A DNA stretch of 64,000 nt from Acanthococcus lagerstroemiae (GCA_031841125.1 CM063110.1:33433214-33497213), one strand, 5' to 3'; shown: positions 44,925-56,290, counted from the first letter of the stretch. A program made the numbers and translations. The notes: generated from the letters alone by a model not told the origin.

Positions 44925-45530
44925 ATTAAATGTCTTGAACTTCAACTGCCGCCGGCCTAGCCGGTGAGGACCGATTATGTGAATTGGAGAATGCGTTACA
45001 GTCTATCAGGTGGGATATAATTGTTCTCTCGGAGATTAAACGGAAAGGCGAACGTATAGTCAAAAGACCTAATAACAATATTTTTTACTATTATGGCAAT
45101 ACGGTGGGATACAGGGGAGTTGGTTTTACATCAGGAACACACTGAGCAGAAAAATCATAGAAATCGAGAGTGTATCCGAAAGGATAACAGTTTTTAAATT
45201 AAAACTAAAGGGCATCGCCATTTTGACTAGAATACAATACTATGCCCCTACACTTGTATCAGACAAAAGGGAAATGAGAAAGTTCTACGACCTCCTGGAC
45301 CGATCCTTTGAAAACGAAAAGGAATACTATACAACAGGAATGGGCGACTTCAGTGCCAAGGTAGGACTAGAGAGCTCAAAACAAAACTTGTGAGGGAGGG
45401 ATTTGTACTCGGAAATACTAACAAAAATGGGGAAAACCTCATTCATCTAGCTGAAAAACATAAGTTAAAACTAATCTCTACATTCTTTAAAAAGAACACG
45501 AAAAGAAGATGGTCCGGGAGGTTGCCGAAA
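44925..45530 (+). pseudogene. RTE-like LINE endonuclease domain
   Basis: The plus strand encodes an apurinic-endonuclease-like domain in several frames: LNFNCRR (start box, about 44935), RLCELENALQSIRWDIIVLS followed by EIKRKGE (catalytic Glu, about 44970-45050), and YRGVGF (about 45110). IIEIESVSERITVFKLKLKG, YYAPT and YTTGMGDFSAKVG (catalytic Asp/Asn region, where Ser replaces the usual Asn; about 45340) follow, and then HKLKLISTFFKKNTKRRW. The usual W-x-SPDG...IDYI end is missing after RRW (about 45515). At least three frameshifts or stops occur. It could be the 5' part of the same RTE family as the 16.1 and 60.4 kb copies, but these do not overlap, so identity cannot be tested. Confidence 0.85.
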
Positions 45531-45689
45531 GGCCAGCCCCAGACACGGAAAGTGCACAAAGCCTATACAACCTTTTGGAAAAACTCATTCATGAAGCCCA
45601 ATCCAACAAAAACCTAAGTATGTTCGTTCTACCTCAAGAATGACGAAGCAAGATGCTATAGCTGACTTAATACCTCGCTAGGGAAGAAC

Positions 45690-45795
45690 TTGGAAAAATT
45701 GTGAGAATTCAACATACCTCGGGATAACTCTTGATCGCTCTCTCACCTTCCGGAAGCACTGTGAGCAGAACAAGATGAAGGATTCAACTCTTTAA
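45690..45795 (+). pseudogene. LINE reverse-transcriptase thumb scrap
   Basis: The translation YLGITLDRSLTFRKHCEQNK matches the conserved YLGV.LDR.LT....H box found after the RT core in Jockey/CR1-type LINEs. Neither flank continues the domain, so this is a small remnant joined to the RTE endonuclease fragment. Confidence 0.65.
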
Positions 45796-47329
45796 AAATG
45801 AAAAAAAATATCAAATAATACATTTTTTGCCTATTTTGAAAACAATATGAATGCACTAAAATTAGGAATTACAATAGCCGCTATTTTTATGGTTTACTTG
45901 GGTTTTTAACGTCGACCAATTTTTATCAATCTCGGGACTTCAAATGTTGACCTGCTATTGATACAAGCTCTAATGAGCTTCTCCTTTCAACAATACCTAT
46001 AAAAATTATGATTTGGCCCGGAAATGAAATTTAATTGAAGATCCAAGCAAAAGCTATAATTAAATTCTGAATCCCCACAACCAAAAAATAAATAAAGCAA
46101 CCTTCCTCAGTACAGTTCATTCAATTTCTGTAAAATCATATGCTGCCTCTAAGAATTCATCATTTGATAATTTGAACTTTTCTCAACAGATTCGGATTTT
46201 TGTAATGAATCAGTGACCTTTAACATTTTTGAATTTGAGTTTTGTGGCAACAGTCAGGGTGAGATAAGAATAGTCTGATAGTTTGAACTCAGTAATGGTA
46301 AAAACTCTCCAGTTAGTTAAATACAGTAGTCTGCTCGATTTGTAAAAACTAATCAGTGCTCGTTCATTACAATTTATGAAGTCTCTTAAACTCGAATCTG
46401 ATTGAGAATCTCGAGCATGCTCGAATTGAACGATCTTTTTAAGGTCCGTGATTTCGATAGTTTGTCCAGTTTGAGATCTCATTTTGAATTCTGGGGTCCC
46501 AAAATTTTCGATATCAAAAGCTTGAGGGGCTTGTTCGGAGTCATCAGTTTTACTCTGAAAATTCCTTTTTTGACAATGAATTCAATTTTTCGCGGGTCAC
46601 GTAAACTTCGCTCGTTTCGAGGGATAAATTCAAATTATGGAACACAAATCTGGGCCGAATAAAAACTAAGTAACATTTTTGAAACTAGTGACATGAAAGT
46701 CTTTATTTCGATACTTTTACTCAATTTTCTCGGAAATGTTAATTTTCTGTACCATAGGTTGAATTTTTAAATTTGGCGTTCTTCCAAAATGGAGAGGGGA
46801 AAATTTTAATAGTATTTGGACTATGAGTAATGAAGTTTTCGGGCTGTTTTTCCGAACATGTCCAACCCTGATCTCTAACTCTTTTCCTCTAATTCAAGGA
46901 AGACCCCGGTTACACAGATCTCTATCTGCCAATTAACAAGCTCTCATTTTCCTCCAGTTGAGTCAAGTGTCATGATCTAGACTTCAGAAGCCAATATATC
47001 TGTCTAGCTTTTATACAAGGGTCTAAAGCTGATTGAATAGGTCTGAATAAAGTCTAAAAGAGTCTTAACGAAGTCCAAATTTTGTTTCATCAGAGTCATA
47101 ACTAAAGAAGGTGAGCGAAAAGGGGAATTTTTCTATTTCCTTCCAGGAACGTTGGCCTTCCTCGGGAAACAGAAAATCTACTCCCCCTCCTGCTTCCTCC
47201 TCCGCCTCCTATCCCAATCTACCAGCCTGCAAAAGAAATTATGTTTGCCCCTGCTGATACAAAAGACTGGTTACGATCTTGGATTCTTGTTAACTCACGA
47301 AAATATTAGTTAAGCCTCTCTTATGATTT
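45796..47329. other. gene-free tract
   Basis: Frames at 46210-46662 lie in degenerate 'cagtgacctt / gaattctggggtcccaaaa' repeats and are not coding. Positions 47030-47100 contain AGTCT-type repeats like those at 22.0-23.5 kb. Confidence 0.45.
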
Positions 47330-47830
47330 GAGCTCGGATTTTCATGCCCTTAAAAAATTGTTTTATGCGCATAAAACATGCATTTATTTTCGTCAAAATA
47401 TGACAAAATATGCACTTATTTAGCAAAAATGCCCTTATATGCAACATCGATATGGGTATCTTTTGAAAGGATTTTTTAATTTGAAGGTCATTTTTTTAAA
47501 ACAGAAGTGTGCAGAAAATTAAACAAAAAGAAAGAGGTTAAATGTTTTCGATTTTATTTCAATTATTTCCGCTGGAACGATTTCATCATCAGATGATGAC
47601 TTTCAAGTACATTAAAATTCAGCTCCAAACATCTCTTGATGGCAAAGAAATAGTTTGAAAAAAAAAGAAAAAATTTGGCCAAAATTTCCAAAATATGACT
47701 GAAAAATGAAAAAAAAAAGGTCAAAATATGACGAATATATACGCTTAAAAGTCTAAAATATGCAATAACATGCATTTATACTCAAAATATGCCAAATATG
47801 CACTATCAAATTGGGCTCATTTTACTCAGA
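47330..47830. mobile_element. AT-rich element with inverted ATATGCA subterminal repeats
   Basis: The left part repeats AAAATATGACAAAATATGCA and ATGCATTTAT words. The right part carries CTAAAATATGCAATAACATG followed by CATTTATACTC, and CAAAATATGCCAAATATGCA, with the two ends partly inverted. The 70-residue minus-strand frame within has no clear domain. This pattern suits a hAT-type non-autonomous element, but terminal CAG ends and target duplication were not found. Confidence 0.4.
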
Positions 47831-48044
47831 ATGTTATGATTCACAAAGATCTACACGATATGCGCGATCTTCTCCAATATAGGAAAACATGACAAATCAT
47901 AGAAATCCGAGCTCTACTTATGATCTTTTGAACAGCTTTAGTGAGTCTCAAACAAGTCTGGGGGAGTTTAAATGTTTCTTTCATGACAATTGAATAGTCT
48001 TAGCTAGTCTAAAGGTCCGCTTACCCTATCTCCTTACCTTTCCA

Positions 48045-48275
48045 GGGGAGTCGGCTTAATCTGGCCACGACTCTCTCCGCTTTCTGCGCTGTCTTCGCAT
48101 GCTTTATAAAACGACAGCTTCCCGCCGAACCACAGCGCGAGGTACTTCAGGGCTGTACAGGGTGCAATCTTCGCTTCCTCTGGACGAAAGGTAGGGGGGT
48201 TGCACCGTCAACAGCGTGCAAATAGCACCGTTTCCGTTTTCCGGGCTGCTAGGCACAACCCTGCCGAGGTACAAC
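48045..48275 (-). pseudogene. R1-like LINE thumb fragment
   Basis: The minus strand encodes AGLCLAARKTETVLFARC, CNPPTF, TALKYLALWFGGKLSF and (shifted) QKAERVVARLSRLPW. This parallels AGPCLAVQKTEAVLFKTRRR, SPPTF and YLGLWLDGKL of the R1 copy at 31.1-31.3 kb, so both belong to one R1-like family. Frameshifted and truncated at both ends. Confidence 0.8.
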
Positions 48276-48479
48276 CCTACCATAATATAAGACCATTACT
48301 ACTTTGTAAAAGTGACGCTAGATAGCTCTGGGACCGGAGTTTTTACAGACACCAACTAGGCGGGAATGTAGTACAACATCAAACGCGTTTTTCTCGAAAT
48401 CTCGTTTTCTTACTTAAGGTCCAAGGTCGGTTTTCTCATTCTACATCACATTTATGTACAAATTTTGGTCAAATTGTCG

Positions 48480-48740
48480 ATTAGTTTCGTTCCATTCAGT
48501 TCGGCTCAGTATGGATCCGTTCGGTTCCGTTTGATTTAGTTCGATTCGGTGGTTCGGTTTGGTTTGGTTCAGTTGATTCTGTTTTATTTGGGTCGGCTCA
48601 TTTTATTTCATTTTATTTTGTGTGAGATCATTTCGGCTCCTTCTGCATGTACATTGTTTCAGTACAGTTTTAATAGGTTCAATTCGCATAATATTGTTTG
48701 ACTTTGTCTTTGCTGTTTTCGGTTTGTTCCTTTTGTCTCA
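48480..48740 (+). repeat. degenerate TTCGGTT-type simple repeat
   Basis: Dozens of imperfect five- to six-base units (TTCGG, GGTTC, GGTTTGG, TTTTATTTCA) succeed each other, giving a G/T-rich strand with few C residues. No coding value. Confidence 0.65.
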
Positions 48741-48829
48741 GTTTACTGAAATTCAGTTTGGATCAGTGCCGACCGGATAATTCTTTCTGCAGGTCATGTT
48801 TTCGTGTGTACTCCTTCAGAAAATCGATG

Positions 48830-50890
48830 CCCACCAAGTCATTCAAAATTGTAGTTTTCAAGGGAATGAATAAAAAAGCAAACACCTCTTCCTCCCAACT
48901 CTTTACGTACAACAATGAAAAACTTGCCGAACCGCAGCAAATAGCAGAAGCATTCGCCAACCACTTTAAGTCAGTATTCAATAATCCAAAGGCACAGCCA
49001 TCATCAATTCTCTCGCAAAATGAAGTTCATATAGCAATTGTCTGATAATTACATTGGGGAATATTACTGACAATGACGTAGAAAGAGCATTGAGAGGCCT
49101 GAGACCGAAAAGAGCCATTGGACCGGATGGAATACCCCAGTATATTTATAAAGGATGCACTGAATTTTTGATTACCCCCCTGAAATACATTTTTAATCTT
49201 ATTGTTCAAACCTGTAGAACCCCTCACAGATGGACAACATCATCAGTAACACCCATACCTAAAACGGCAGGCACAAACAGTATCACTGACTCGAGACCAA
49301 TTACAAATATGCCTGTTCCTAATAAAATTTTTGAAAAAATCGTTTTTTTGAAAATATATCCCCAACTTTACAACTGCATAACTCATCAACAACATGGATT
49401 TGTAAGAGGTCGATCGATCGAGACAAATCTTGTAGAATTCACACATGACATTGCAAAAACCTTCGATGAGAGTTCCCAAACCCAAGTCGATGTAACCTAT
49501 ACAGATTTTCGGAAAGCCTCTGACAAGGTCGACCACTCCATTCTCCTTCAAAAACTATCTAAATTTGGTTTTTCAAATTCACTTATACAATTACTACAGA
49601 ATCATCTTCAGCAGTCAAAACAGTACGTGGTTTTTAAAGGCATGAAATCTCACACGTATAGATGTACGTCAGGAGTCCCACAAGGAGGAAACCTAGCTCC
49701 CCTTCTTTTCCTCCTCTATATTAATGACATACCACAACTACTACAATTTTCAAAATGTCTTCTACTTGCGGACGATTTAAAAATCTTCAAAACCGTAAAA
49801 CTATACTAGACACACAGAACCTCATGCTGGACCTCAGTACTGTGGTGAATTGGAGTGAAGAAAATAACCTCCCACTGATAATTGAAAAATGTAAAGTGAT
49901 CACTTTCACTCGTAAGAAAAATCCTATACATGCGATATATGACGTAGAGGGGGAAAAACTGGAACGGATAAACGAAATTCGCGATTTGGGGGTTCTCATG
50001 GAAGGCAAACTGAATTACTCGCAGCACCTACAGAATACTATGACCAAAGAAAAACGAAATGCGGGGCTGGTAAAGCGGTTCTCCAATGTATTCAAAAAGC
50101 CATCTGTTCTTCGACTTCTCTACCAATCTCTAGTACGCTCACATCTTGATTTCGCTAATGTCATCTGAGGTTCACTCACTAAAACAGAAGAAAATGCACT
50201 AGAATCAATTCAAAAAAGATTTCTTAGATTCCTCTATCACAAAGATTTTTCATATTACGATTTCTCGGTCACGTACCCAGAGCTTGTCTCCGGTTACGAA
50301 ATGAATACATTGCGGATGAGGAGGAACCTATGTGCAGTAAAGCTCCTTTACAGTATACTACGGGGACAAATAGACTCGCCACGTCTCCTATCTAAAATCA
50401 ACATCTACATACCACATCGCATAAGCAGGCCCAAGGGGCTCTTTTCGGTCTCCAGGACAAGAACAAATATCTTCTCACCTTTGGAAAAAAGTATGAAACT
50501 CTATAAGAAACTAGTCGAAATTAACAGCGAAATTGACATTTTCTTTGATACAAAACATAAATTTGAAGTAAAGGTAACGCAGGCTCTCGCACAATTTTAT
50601 TCATGATTAATAGGTACATACCTAAATATCTTAGGACTGCTCAACAACTCCGATTAAAAGGTCACGTGAAAGCAGGTTGATGGAGGGGGGGGGGTTAAGG
50701 CGGTGTCAATAATCGCAATTAACATTCTTATTGGTGGTTACTTTTATGATTATTGTTATTGTTATTTTTATTATTAATATTATTATTTACTACTTTTTTT
50801 TTGTCATTACTATTATTATTATCTTTATGTTAGATACTGTTGCCCTACTATTGGCTGAAAAAGCTGTTCTAAAATAAATAAAAAATAAAT
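48830..50890 (+). mobile_element. 5'-truncated Jockey/CR1-like LINE
   Basis: The element starts in the linker before the RT domain and ends with an AATAAATAAAAAATAAATAA tail (about 50870-50890). It spans the whole reverse transcriptase and C-terminal thumb. There is no RNase H, which excludes I-type elements; the tail and thumb fit the Jockey/CR1 group. Flanking target duplications were not identified. Confidence 0.85.
49054..50606 (+). pseudogene. Jockey/CR1-like reverse transcriptase
   Basis: Frame 49054-49809 contains GLRPKRAIGPDGIP (motif 0), TPIPKT with DSRPI (motif 1), QQHGFVRGRSIETNL (motif 2) and TYTDFRKASDKVDH (motif A, with Ser replacing the usual Phe). RCTSGVPQGGNLAPLLFLLY (motif B) and LLLADDLKIFK (motif C, Leu replacing the usual Tyr of YADD) follow. 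A frameshift near 49790 moves to frame 49755-50168 (VVNWSEENNLPL, EIRDLGVLMEGKL, YQSLVRSHLDFANV). A stop at 50166 separates it from SLTKTEENALESIQKRFLRF and the C-terminal frame to 50606. A further frame break precedes it: the linker frame 48842-49045 (IAEAFANHFKSVF) is closed by a stop. Three disruptions make it inactive, but the overall sequence is well kept, implying fairly recent decay. Confidence 0.9.
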
Positions 50891-52439
50891 AACATTATAA
50901 GTTTTCAAAGATAAAAACCATCGATAATATCTTCTCGATAAGTCACCAAAGTTACAGATCCCTAGCAACCCTGTCTCCTATCTGCATATGAGATACAAGC
51001 CGATATGAAGAAAGACCAAGTGTCCAAAATTACCTGGTAGTCTGTGTAGTAGATCGAGGGATTCTACTTAGTAAGTCGTCCGGTAGCTCCGCGTAAGTTA
51101 CTTTTTTCCACATTGCTTTTTAGATCGCCATTTATTCTTTTTTTCACACGGTGTGTGTACTTTGCTGTCTATGTTTACGTGATCCGTATTCGTATGCTTC
51201 TTCCCCTCGTGCGACAGATAATAAATTCACGAGCACTTTTGCATTATTAATCTGTTTCCAGCGCACGGAAACATCACGGCGACAACAGCCAGCTTTTTTT
51301 CCCGGTCCTACCTCCCTGCCACCAAATAAAATACTAATTTCTATGTAAATCTTATATTCGGTACCGAATTTACGTACGTAATATAGTCTACAGTCTTTCG
51401 TACACCGGGTGCGGGTATGTGTTTACAAAAAGCCGGATGAAAAAGTAGCCCCGGGCCCGGGCGTGAATTGTGCGAGTCTTGCGAAATGCGACGCCGGTGC
51501 GCGCGAAAAAATAAAATAAATTATGCATATACGTGTAACTCTCGAAAGACGAAATCAAATTGTCGACGATCTTGGCGTCGCAGAAATGAGTATCTAATAA
51601 AAAAAAAAAAGTGCCATCTCCCTGGATTCGGGTTCCTTGTAGGCATAAGCGAGTGCCTACGCGAGTAGGTACACAGATACGATAGGTATGGTAAATCGTT
51701 GAAATTTTAAAACGTTACGAGTATATATGTACGACCTGCCTGCGCGACTTCAAAAGAATTTCAATATTATTACACGACTAGATTGAAGCGTATCGAAGAA
51801 TGCGCGTAAAAAGCGAAAGCTACAAAAGAATTATTATATTGCATTTTGAAAGCGAACCACGCTTTGCCACATCGTTTGATGCCGAAAATAAAATCAAAAT
51901 CGAGCTTCCGCAGCATCTGCGCGCAAATTTTTTTGATTGAAATGATGCGTATAGGGTTCAGTTTTTCGCGCCCGTGGTAGGGAATATGAATGCGAGTAAG
52001 ACGGGTAACTCGATTGAGGCAAGTATCGTCGAGGATACGAAAAAAACAGGAGGGTTACTGGTTAACTGGGTGGTTAAATTTGACGATATTATGAATTGTA
52101 CCTTCATACACAGGAAGCTGACAGTCGAGGCCAATTTCAGTACCAAAAAATATGGAAGACATATTCTGATTACAACTGGGAATTTGATCAAAGATGTGTA
52201 CTCGGATTATGGGCTCAACAAAGCGTAATTGAGAGTTGACGAAGCTATTGAGTTTATGAACTGCAAACAATTTTGCGAAATCTGAATATAAGTATTTTGA
52301 GAATTGTAACATTCACAGTCGAGATTTATCAAAAGAAAATCTACCATGCGTGCAGATACGTGGGGACATCGGCTGCCGAATACGTTTTACGTTCTACGCA
52401 TTCAGTTGACGCCCAACAGGACCAAGTACAATTCGGCTA
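50891..52439. other. gene-free tract including a CpG-containing block
   Basis: Positions 51100-51960 are unique and CpG-containing with no recognised gene. A frame of balanced composition at 51974-52228 (84 codons, containing GGLLVNWVVKFDDIM) lies just upstream of the transposase remnant. It may be part of that transposon, but no motif is recognisable. Confidence 0.4.
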
Positions 52440-53690
52440 GAGCTTCATGTAGTTCATGGTTCACTCAAGACAGGATTTAGATCAGTTTCGTGGGAGCTGG
52501 AAGAGTTTTTGATTGCCTTATTTTACATTTTCAACGATTCTTCGGCACGGCGAGGCCATTTTACCAAAACAACCGGATCAGACGTTTTTCCTTTGTCATT
52601 TTACTTTACCCGATGGACGGAGAATGAGAAACCAGCCACGAGAACAATCAGCCTTCTCTCTCATCCGCTCAACTGGGTACACGGAAGTTCAGAGCGAGGG
52701 CTCCAAGAATCGTTGAACAAAAATCATTAAAATTTGAGCAGAGTTGTTAAATGTCTTTCAGATCCTCTCCTAGGTACTAAGCTTGCATTCTTTGCTTCCA
52801 TTGCTTCTGTCGTAGAACCATGTCTGACAGATTCTCAGTCAGAAAAGCGTATGGCCCCACTACTTTTCAGGGAATTAACTTCCCTTCTCACGGCTCTCAC
52901 GGAGTGTGTAGTAGAGAAGACTGTTCTCGAAAAAGAATCGACAGTGAATAAAATTCATCTTGCTAAAAAAGAAAATCTGATTCCAAGCAAAAACATTCAT
53001 TTAGGTTTCTCTGTCAAAATGGCCCTTGAAAATGCTTCATCAGAGGGAAAAAATCCTGATGCAAAGGTTCAAGGATTCCGTAGGGATTATCAGCAAGTCC
53101 TGGTTACATTGATCCAAAATATTCAGGAGCGGTCTGCTTTAACTCACAAAATTGTTAGAGGAGTTTCTTGTCTGGATCTGGTGGTAGTCGTCGAAACTCC
53201 TAATCTTGCAACAGGATGGATTGTTGTGGCGCTGGAAATACTCACGTCCAAAAATCTTCTAACAGGCTCCAAAGCAGACTGCATTAAAAGCGCCTTCGTC
53301 GCTTTGTTGGTGAACAGCAGCCATCGACGATTAAAATACTTCAGTCGTTTGACCACAGGATGTCAAGGCTTGATTCTTTGTGGATGGATCTTGTAGACAC
53401 AGCATCCTCCGTTGTGACTTCCAAAGAAGACTTTATTAAGATGTCGTTGGTAATGTTTCACGGCAAAATGCATCATTAGAACGTGGTTTTTCATTGAACG
53501 CCGATTGCATTGTTGTGAACCAACATGAGAAGTCCCTATCGTCATTCGTGCTGTTTATAATGCTATTGCGGCCGCTGGTGTTATTTTTAATGTAGATGTG
53601 ACCAAAGGAATGATCCACGTCATTTGTGAGAAACGCTGATACCAAGTGCAAAGAAGCCAGTGAAAAGCGTGCTGGGGAGGAAAAGGCTGA
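52440..53690 (+). pseudogene. decayed DNA transposase of the ERGFSxN type
   Basis: Translation gives LHVVHGSLKTGFRSVSWELE, LFYIFNDSSARRGHF, FPLSFYFTRWTEN and, after a stop, a 220-residue open frame (52734-53396) beginning SRVVKCLSDPLLGTKLAFFA and containing KNIHLGFSVKMALENAS, KVQGFRRDYQQVLVTL and GVSCLDL. Further frames give ASLERGFSLNADCIVVNQHE (about 53480) and IRAVYNAIAAAGV. This order (HVVHG, D-S-ARR, FP-L...RW-EN, DPLL-AKL-FF, ID-GF, VR-CLD, ERGFSxN, HEKSL) fits a widespread group of uncharacterised animal transposase-like proteins. The ERGFS box recalls hAT dimerisation domains, so a hAT-related origin is plausible but not proven. It has at least four frame breaks and is inactive. Confidence 0.7.
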
Positions 53691-53699
53691 GGCGGCTTC

Positions 53700-53850
53700 T
53701 TGGGGTTTACAACACCTGGTGTTATGTGGGGGTTGGCTCGCTCGGAGCTTATAACACCCTGGGTTATGTGGGGTTGGCTCGCTTGGTCTTTAAAACGCCC
53801 TGGGTTATGTGGAGTTAACTCGTTTGGGATTCAGGATAAGGGCGGGACTA
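53700..53850 (+). repeat. about 51-55-bp minisatellite, three units
   Basis: Three successive units share ACACCTGGTGTTATGTGG / ACACCCTGGGTTATGTGG / ACGCCCTGGGTTATGTGG, each followed by GGTTGGCTCG or AGTTAACTCG. They lie directly after the transposase frame and replace its expected C-terminal coiled-coil tail. The 69-residue frame across them is a by-product. Confidence 0.8.
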
Positions 53851-55644
53851 ATGTAGGGAGGGAGGGGCTGATTTTGTTTCACAAAGTCTACTGGACCAAA
53901 ACAATATAACCGGGAAATTTATTAAAACTAGTCGGGAAAACCCGGGACATTATTTCTGATCTGGTACTAGACACACCCTGTCTTTGCAATATGAATCACG
54001 TACAAATTCTACGATTCACTGTACGCCAAATATTCTTCGAGTCGATTATTGATTATGTTTTTTTTGTTCGATTGTTACCAATGAATAACTGAATAAAAAT
54101 AATTTTTTTCCCTGGTGGTTGGTACCTATTTTTAGTTTTATGTATATATATAAGATTTTTGTTAACAGCCTATTGGTAGAAAATTACGGTACTAGAAATT
54201 GGAAGGGGAAAAATTGAGTGACAACACTCATTAATGAAATTTTAACTGATGGGCTTACTCGTTGTGAACAAACTGAGAAATGGATCTGGAAAAATCAGGG
54301 AAAAGTCGGGGAAATTCATAATTGAAGACAAGTGGCCATCCCGGTTTTTCTGTGCGCAGAATTCTTGTTTCGTGCGTAGCCATTAGATATACCCATGTCA
54401 AAAAAAGAAGGTTAAAAAAATGTACATTAGGTACTCAAATACAGATTTAGGTACTTGCTTAAAAGCCGTCTCTTTTTATGAAAAAACTTGGGTTTGTAAC
54501 TTTCTCTAACATTAGCCCACTCAGATTGTAATTTTTACAAAATCTTTACAAACTGACTGGATTCATATTTCCAACAGATCCACCAATTTTAGAAAATACA
54601 ACTCAGTTTGTAATCTTTATAACTACGAGTATAATATATTGCTTTATAATTTTTACAAACTTACATGGTTTGTGATTTTCAAAAGCAAACTAAGTCTTTA
54701 CAGACCAACTTTTATATTGTGGTTTTTACCAATGAATTTAGTTCGTAATGTCTACAAAATAACGTGATTTAAAATTTTCACATACGAACATATTTTGTGT
54801 AACTTGTACAAAGAAATTTAAAACTTTATTTTGTGATTTCGACTAATCAACTTAGTTTGTGAATTTGACGGCCCGAGCTTGTAACTCTGACAGACCTACT
54901 TGGTTTGTAAACTTGACAAACTTAAATTTGACAAAACTTGTTTGGGAAAATTGACGATACCTATTTATAAAATGACAATACTTCGTTTGCAAATTGGAAG
55001 AAGTTTGGTGTATAAATTTGAAGGAACATGTTTTGCAAATTTGATGTTTGTTGTTGGTGTGACTGGCATCTACTGGTGATCTGAAGGAGGGGGGGGTCAG
55101 GTTTTCCTGACAATTTCTCCATTGTTGCTTTAATATTTTGATTTTTTTTTTAAATGATTAATTAGAATAATAGTTGAAATACAAGTTGTATTTGGTTTGT
55201 GTTGAAAGACAATAAGATACCTGCGGGTAAAAGGGCCACGCATTTTTTCAAGGCAGTTATCTCCCTCCTTTCTTCCCCCTCCCAAAAAATGGAATGGATT
55301 TTGCGACGTGATCTTGTAAAGGGATGTATTTTATGACATTTTATGAGGTTGTTTTTGTGTTTTTTTTTGGGGGGGGGGACTTTCCACTTTTGGTAGGAAC
55401 CAAAGTTGTAAGGCTCACTTCCTGATGTTGTTAACCAACTTGGAAGAGCATGAACCTGTGAACACCAGTAATTACCGCTATCAGTTTTATTACTTTTGCA
55501 AAGATTTTCATGGAAAAATTGATTGGTTTGCGGTATTAAATAGTAATGAATATCAGTACGGAAAAAGTTCATAGAAAAAAATTGTGAAACAAAAAGATCT
55601 TCTTTTAATAAAAATTAAAAGCAGTTAGTAAAAAAAACAAGTCC
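53851..55644. other. gene-free tract with probable transposon end
   Basis: The phrases CGGGAAAACCCGGGACATTA (53931) and CTGGAAAAATCAGGGAAAAG ... AGTGGCCATCCCGG (54292-54344) are typical inner and outer terminal words of the transposon whose transposase precedes them, so 54344 probably marks its 3' end. Positions 54500-55040 consist of imperfect TTTGTAA..TTTACAAA words. The 136-residue minus frame at 55162-55572 is not supported. Confidence 0.45.
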
Positions 55645-55726
55645 AGTAACCCCCGCCAGTTGACATGAACAAGGCATCACAATCGCAGGACGTGTTATCA
55701 CCAGATCAGAACGTTTGGTACTGTGC
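55645..55726 (+). mobile_element. SINE family 1, isolated body segment
   Basis: CCGCCAGTTGACATGAACAA followed by GGCATCACAATCGCAGGACG, then TTATCACCAGATCAG and GGTACTGTGC, is collinear with 18655-18730 inside SINE copy A. It ends exactly where the tRNA-like head of the next SINE begins, so it is the tail of a truncated upstream SINE or the first half of a dimer. Confidence 0.7.
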
Positions 55727-56290
55727 AGTCGCCTCGGTGGCGTAGCGGTAAGAACGATGGCTTTTGAAATCCAAAAGGCCCCGAGTTCGAATACCGCTAC
55801 AGCCAGCGTTTCAGGTAATGTCTACGTGCATTGTACAACTATTACCTGGAACGTACCGAGGCGCAACAGTTAGCAGCAGAGGTAATGAAAAAGCACGTAA
55901 TCTGTTACCAGCATCTGAACGCTGTTAACTGGCCGGAGCGTCGGTGGGAGTGCTCCAACGGAACTCAGGGTTGTAATAACCCGGCCAGTGAAGTTGGCGT
56001 AGTACTACACGGACAATGCAGAAAGCAACCTGGCGCTACTACAAATGGCTCAACACGTTAGAGGCATAGTGCAATGGACATTAAAGTCTGGGCACTCGGT
56101 GTAACCACCACCTCTCCCACAACATTTAACATTTAGTACTGTGCGTGTACACGTGTTGGACAGCTCACTCAACACAGTGAAATTCGTGACTAGTAAGCAA
56201 ACTGCGGCTGTACCCTCTTCGACAGAGAGAAGGAAAACTCGTACACAGCAAAACCGTGGGGAAAGCAACGGCAAACTATCCCCGCACAAA
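55727..56290 (+). mobile_element. tRNA-derived SINE, family 1, copy B (long body)
   Basis: The head GCCTCGGTGGCGTAGCGGTA contains an A box TGGCGTAGCGG that fits the consensus exactly, and a weaker B box AGTTCGAATAC. A long body of about 330 bp follows that is not present in copy A, then the shared tail from TTAGTACTGTGCGTG through CGTGGGGAAAGCAACGGCAA to ACTATCCCCGC. The two family members thus share tail but have different heads and mid-bodies. Confidence 0.75.

Noticed and set aside
51974..52228. 84-residue frame of balanced composition upstream of the transposase remnant
   Set aside because: Reads on both strands are open and no motif of the transposase family is recognisable; kept only as a note within the gene-free tract.
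53700..53850. CRISPR-like array from three spaced repeats
   Set aside because: Units are directly adjacent and diverged, with no unique spacers; a eukaryotic minisatellite explains them.
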